Below, in pieces: positions 5,209 to 7,484 of a DNA stretch of 7,484 bases. Every line of letters starts with the position of its first letter. Positions within the stretch are counted from its first letter, which is position 1. The position numbers and the translations under genes are program-made. The notes beneath the pieces are model-generated. The model did not search any database and had not been told where the DNA came from. It worked only from the letters and a program-made list of their open reading frames with translations. The DNA is from an uncultured beta proteobacterium. GTDB taxonomy: Bacteria > Pseudomonadota > Gammaproteobacteria > Burkholderiales > Burkholderiaceae_C. The stretch spans positions 1 through 7,484 of the forward strand of contig CAJASG010000297.1 of NCBI GenBank assembly GCA_903944555.1. The letters run 5' to 3'.

Positions 5209-5538
5209 ATGAATCCCCAAGAAAATACCGGCACCAGCTTTGTCACCAAGGTCATTGTGGTCACCCTCGCCATTGGCGGTCTGATTTCATTTCTGACACC
5301 GAACACCGACGGCTTGACCCGGTTTGACACCGCCATCAACCGCATCTTCATTCTGTCTTTTGTGCAAAACCCGGAAGGTCTGTACATGGCCAGCGAGATA
5401 TGGGAGGGCGAAAAACGCTATGACTTCGCCATTCGCGAGATGCGTCTGGCCATCGGACTATTGGAAATGCACAATGCGGACGCCGCCGTGATCAAACGCT
5501 ACCGGGACCGCCTCAACGCCCTCAGCAAGCTCCATTAA
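5209..5538 (+). CDS. Small single-helix membrane protein of unknown function, 109 aa, last gene of the gtr-like operon
   Basis: The ATG at 5209 is preceded by a weak AAGAAAG six bases upstream. One hydrophobic helix (about residues 13-30, VTKVIVVTLAIGGLISFL) follows a short polar N-terminus. The remaining 75 residues are soluble and look helical, with alternating basic and acidic residues (EIWEGEKRYDFAIREMRLAIGL at 63-84, then DAAVIKRYRDRLNAL at 91-105). This reads like one or two TPR-type helix pairs, but no repeat consensus is certain. I do not recognise the family. The 36-bp spacing from gtrA in the same direction suggests co-transcription and a role in the same surface-glycan pathway, perhaps as an anchor or scaffold, which is inference. 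It ends 7 bp from the convergent polytopic membrane protein gene. Confidence 0.72.
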   Translation: MNPQENTGTSFVTKVIVVTLAIGGLISFLTPNTDGLTRFDTAINRIFILSFVQNPEGLYMASEIWEGEKRYDFAIREMRLAIGLLEMHNADAAVIKRYRDRLNALSKLH

Positions 5539-5545
5539 AGCGACC

Positions 5546-7027
5546 TCAGCTGCGGGGTTGGGGGAAACGCAGCGTGTTGAAATCTATCGACTCGGTGCAC
5601 TGCGTCGCTTTGCCGTATTTGGACGTATAGGTGATGGGAGTTGCCAAAACCTCCGTCAGGTAGCTGGACCAGTAGCGATCATCTCCCGACACATGCTCCG
5701 GCGCATTTTGGGCACACACCACGTTGGGGCCGCCCGCACTATAGCTGCGCTGTTTCAGTTGCACGATGGCCTGCCACCACAGCCGGCTGTCGATCCGGTT
5801 GGACTCGGCTAGGTTGCTCCACCGCAGGTAGTTGTCACATGCAGAACTGAAGAACAAGCCCAGCACGACGGCAAAGAGCACTTTCTCCCGCGCCGCACGC
5901 CGCCCACCGACGAGATGCAGCACCGCCAGTGTGACAACAATGGCAAGCGCGAATGAGCTGAAATAGTTCCCGACGTAATGCGGGTCTTCTGCGGCCCACT
6001 GCCGGTACCCGGCCACCAGCCCCAGCAAGATATTGGGGCTGAAGACAAAAAACAAAATAACCGCAAGCGCACTCTTGCTGAACAGTCGATCAGGGTAAAG
6101 CGTGTCCCGCAGTTTGGGCACGATGAGCAGTACCGCCAGCGCGATGCTTGCGGCATACAGCATCGCCAGCACCACATTCCCGCTGGTCGAGATCCCGGGG
6201 AAATAACTGTCCAAGGGTTTGATTTGGACATGAAATCCATAGATGGAAAACTTGTAGACCGTGACGGCAATGCTGGCAATGGGGGCGTTGAAATCAATGC
6301 CCCGCCCTCCGGTCGGCTGGAAATGGCGGTAGCCAAAATAGGCCACCACATAGGCGGCCATCACCAGGGCGAGCGGGTAATTGCGCTTCGTGAACTGCAG
6401 CGCCAAAGCCACCCATTGGCGCCAAGTGGCCGGGTGTTCTGCTTGTGCGAGGTGCCGATAAAGAAACAGCGCCGGAAAAATTGCTGCGTAAAAAAACATG
6501 GGCTCATACGCCAGCATGGCGAAGCCATACAGCAAAAACGGCACCACAATCACACCCCCGGCCGGACCCTTGTCGAGCCGACGCAGGTACAGGGCAAAGC
6601 TCAAGAACAGCACGGCAAACTGCAGATTGAACATCATCAAATAGCCGTGGAATGGGCTGTAATAGCCCCGCCCCACATCAATGAATGCCAACCAAACAAG
6701 CCCCATGAGCAGGCCGGTCATGACGTTGGTCAGCCGAACGCAAAACAGGACGAACATCAGCAAGACCAGACCATTGACCGCAATCTTGACGGTGTTGGCC
6801 GCCTCCCAGCTGCCGAGGTGGTACGGGATTTGCGCCATCAGGTTGATGGGGATCAGCCAGAAACGGCCCTGCACCGACGCGGTGTCAAGCACCTGCGCCA
6901 TGGACGCCCGCACGATCCAGGGATCATCCGAGTTGGAGAGGGTCATGCCCCAGTGCTGCCACAGCAGGAGCGCCAACGCCAGGGCGGCCAGGATACCTGC
7001 CATGGTCTGGATACGTCGGTTACTCAT
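5546..7027 (-). CDS. Polytopic membrane protein, GtrC/GtrII-like glycosyltransferase candidate, 493 aa
   Basis: About eleven hydrophobic segments are visible. They lie roughly at residues 8-26, 78-98, 101-118, 129-148, 157-192 (two close helices), 216-233, 285-305, 320-340, 355-376 and 382-397. A soluble C-terminal domain of about 95 residues with two cysteines (438 and 477) follows. After the first helix comes a large loop with SNSDDPW (31-37), then an Arg and QGRF. An acidic pair in the first external loop is typical of GT-C-fold transferases and of serotype-converting GtrC/GtrII proteins, which move a sugar from undecaprenyl phosphate to O-antigen or another surface polymer. The convergent gtrB- and gtrA-like genes 7 bp away support this role, but the overall family is assigned only from topology, motif and context. 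The start is uncertain: no ribosome-binding site precedes ATG 7027, and Met9 is an alternative. Confidence 0.72.
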   Translation of the reverse strand: MSNRRIQTMAGILAALALALLLWQHWGMTLSNSDDPWIVRASMAQVLDTASVQGRFWLIPINLMAQIPYHLGSWEAANTVKIAVNGLVLLMFVLFCVRLTNVMTGLLMGLVWLAFIDVGRGYYSPFHGYLMMFNLQFAVLFLSFALYLRRLDKGPAGGVIVVPFLLYGFAMLAYEPMFFYAAIFPALFLYRHLAQAEHPATWRQWVALALQFTKRNYPLALVMAAYVVAYFGYRHFQPTGGRGIDFNAPIASIAVTVYKFSIYGFHVQIKPLDSYFPGISTSGNVVLAMLYAASIALAVLLIVPKLRDTLYPDRLFSKSALAVILFFVFSPNILLGLVAGYRQWAAEDPHYVGNYFSSFALAIVVTLAVLHLVGGRRAAREKVLFAVVLGLFFSSACDNYLRWSNLAESNRIDSRLWWQAIVQLKQRSYSAGGPNVVCAQNAPEHVSGDDRYWSSYLTEVLATPITYTSKYGKATQCTESIDFNTLRFPQPRS

Positions 7028-7113
7028 GGCGCGCGAGGGAGGTTAGGTAAGAACTCATGCGGGGGATGTTAACAAGGGCTTGGGTTGCATAACCCGCTGC
7101 GATGAGGCGCAGG
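7028..7113. other. Short gap between gspC-like and polytopic membrane protein genes
   Basis: These 86 bp hold a small inverted repeat GGGTT-N4-AACCC (7082-7095) without a T run, 18 bp after the gspC-like stop. It is too weak to be called a terminator. A TTGTTA with TCTTAC after 17 bp on the minus strand is a poor promoter candidate. The membrane-protein gene may therefore be read through from gspC or from a promoter that I cannot define. Confidence 0.4.
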
Positions 7114-7484
7114 CTAGGGGCTGCTTTTTGCATTCACGGGCGCCGGCAGCTCCAGCACCATCTCCACAGCGCCCGGCAACGCCAGGGCTTGTGCACCACC
7201 ACCCCTGACGAACACGGCGCTCCGGGGCTGCACCGATTTCAGCACCCAGCCATCGCCAACCTGGGCTCCCACTGCATAGGGCTTGGCCGGTTTGCCGTCG
7301 ACTGCAATCAATGCCGCACCCCGTTGGCTGTTGGAAGCCACCACACCAGTCAGAGCAAAACGACTGGCGTCCAGCGACATGGCCAAGGCACTTGGAACGG
7401 AGGGCACGCCCGTCCCGGCACCCGCGCCCCCCAAGGCACGGGCGACCGCGCTGGTATCGGCCACTGCCACAGGCTGCACCTCCA
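7114..7484 (-). CDS. gspC: GspC-like type II secretion protein, C-terminal part (5' end beyond window)
   Basis: The frame is open to the right edge of the window and stops with TAG at 7116-7114, giving about 122 codons. After an Ala/Gly/Pro-rich linker, a homology-region (HR) domain covers about residues 42-103 of the visible part. It includes FALTGVVASN, RGAALIAVDGKPAKPYAVG, GWVLKSV and a final LALPG. In type II secretion systems this periplasmic domain of GspC docks to the N0 domain of the secretin GspD and links the inner-membrane platform to the outer-membrane pore. No PDZ domain follows, so this is the short form of the protein. The cytoplasmic tail and the membrane helix should lie upstream, outside the window. 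PilP-type proteins have a related fold but a different motif set and are less likely. Confidence 0.78.
   Translation of the reverse strand, partial: EVQPVAVADTSAVARALGGAGAGTGVPSVPSALAMSLDASRFALTGVVASNSQRGAALIAVDGKPAKPYAVGAQVGDGWVLKSVQPRSAVFVRGGGAQALALPGAVEMVLELPAPVNAKSSP

Noticed and set aside
5978..7072. Long plus-strand open frame of 364 codons opposite the polytopic membrane protein gene.
   Set aside because: The product is full of Gln, His, Arg and Gly with no membrane or domain pattern, as expected for the antisense shadow of a hydrophobic protein gene. The minus-strand frame has coherent membrane helices.
7049..7088. Tiny plus-strand frame near 7050-7088 after a GGGAGG sequence, a possible leader peptide.
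   Set aside because: The spacing from GGGAGG to ATG is too long, at about 14 bases. No gene follows on that strand in the window and nothing supports translation.

Overview
The window looks like chromosomal DNA of a betaproteobacterium of the order Burkholderiales, most likely a Comamonadaceae (Rhodoferax/Polaromonas-like) organism. This rests on moderately high G+C, the character of the proteins (PutA tail, short PepSY protein, Dnr-like regulator, GspC-type fragment) and a TAGAAT-type -10 element. The taxonomic call is an inference from memory and no search was run. I see no rRNA, tRNA, CRISPR array, insertion sequence or prophage gene.

Left part (1-1438). The window opens in the last 110 codons of putA (proline catabolism). 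It ends at a perfect 12-bp-stem hairpin that probably terminates transcription from both sides. Facing it is a gene for a 173-residue exported protein of unknown function. A non-coding region of about 157 bp then separates this gene from a divergent gene for a small exported PepSY-domain protein. That gap holds two direct-repeat boxes of the form TTAA(G/T)-N5-CTTAAT. They match the binding pattern of PmrA/QseB-type OmpR-family response regulators, and the regulator itself is not in the window.

Middle (1439-3744). A gene on the minus strand encodes a family-1 extracellular solute-binding protein with a twin-arginine-like signal and no ABC permease or ATPase next to it. A 250-bp A+T-richer gap with two perfect inverted repeats separates it from a divergent Crp/Fnr-family regulator of the Dnr-like type. 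That regulator has neither the FNR iron-sulphur cysteine cluster nor the Arg-Ser pair of the CRP cAMP pocket.

Right part (3745-7113). A three-gene plus-strand set follows: a GtrB-like polyprenyl-phosphate glycosyltransferase, a GtrA-like four-helix membrane protein (presumed lipid-linked sugar flippase) and a 109-residue single-helix membrane protein that I do not recognise. It runs tail to tail, with a 7-bp gap, into a gene for a 493-residue polytopic membrane protein. This protein has an Asp-Asp pair in its first external loop and resembles a GtrC/GtrII-type glycosyltransferase. The working model is a cell-surface glycosylation cassette: GtrB loads a sugar onto undecaprenyl phosphate, GtrA moves it across the inner membrane, and the polytopic protein transfers it to a surface polymer.

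Right edge (7114-7484). The 3' end of a gspC-like type II secretion gene enters on the minus strand.

The observations most worth a second look are the two response-regulator boxes between the exported-protein and PepSY genes, the glycosylation cassette with its unknown small protein, and the palindromes in front of the Dnr-like regulator.
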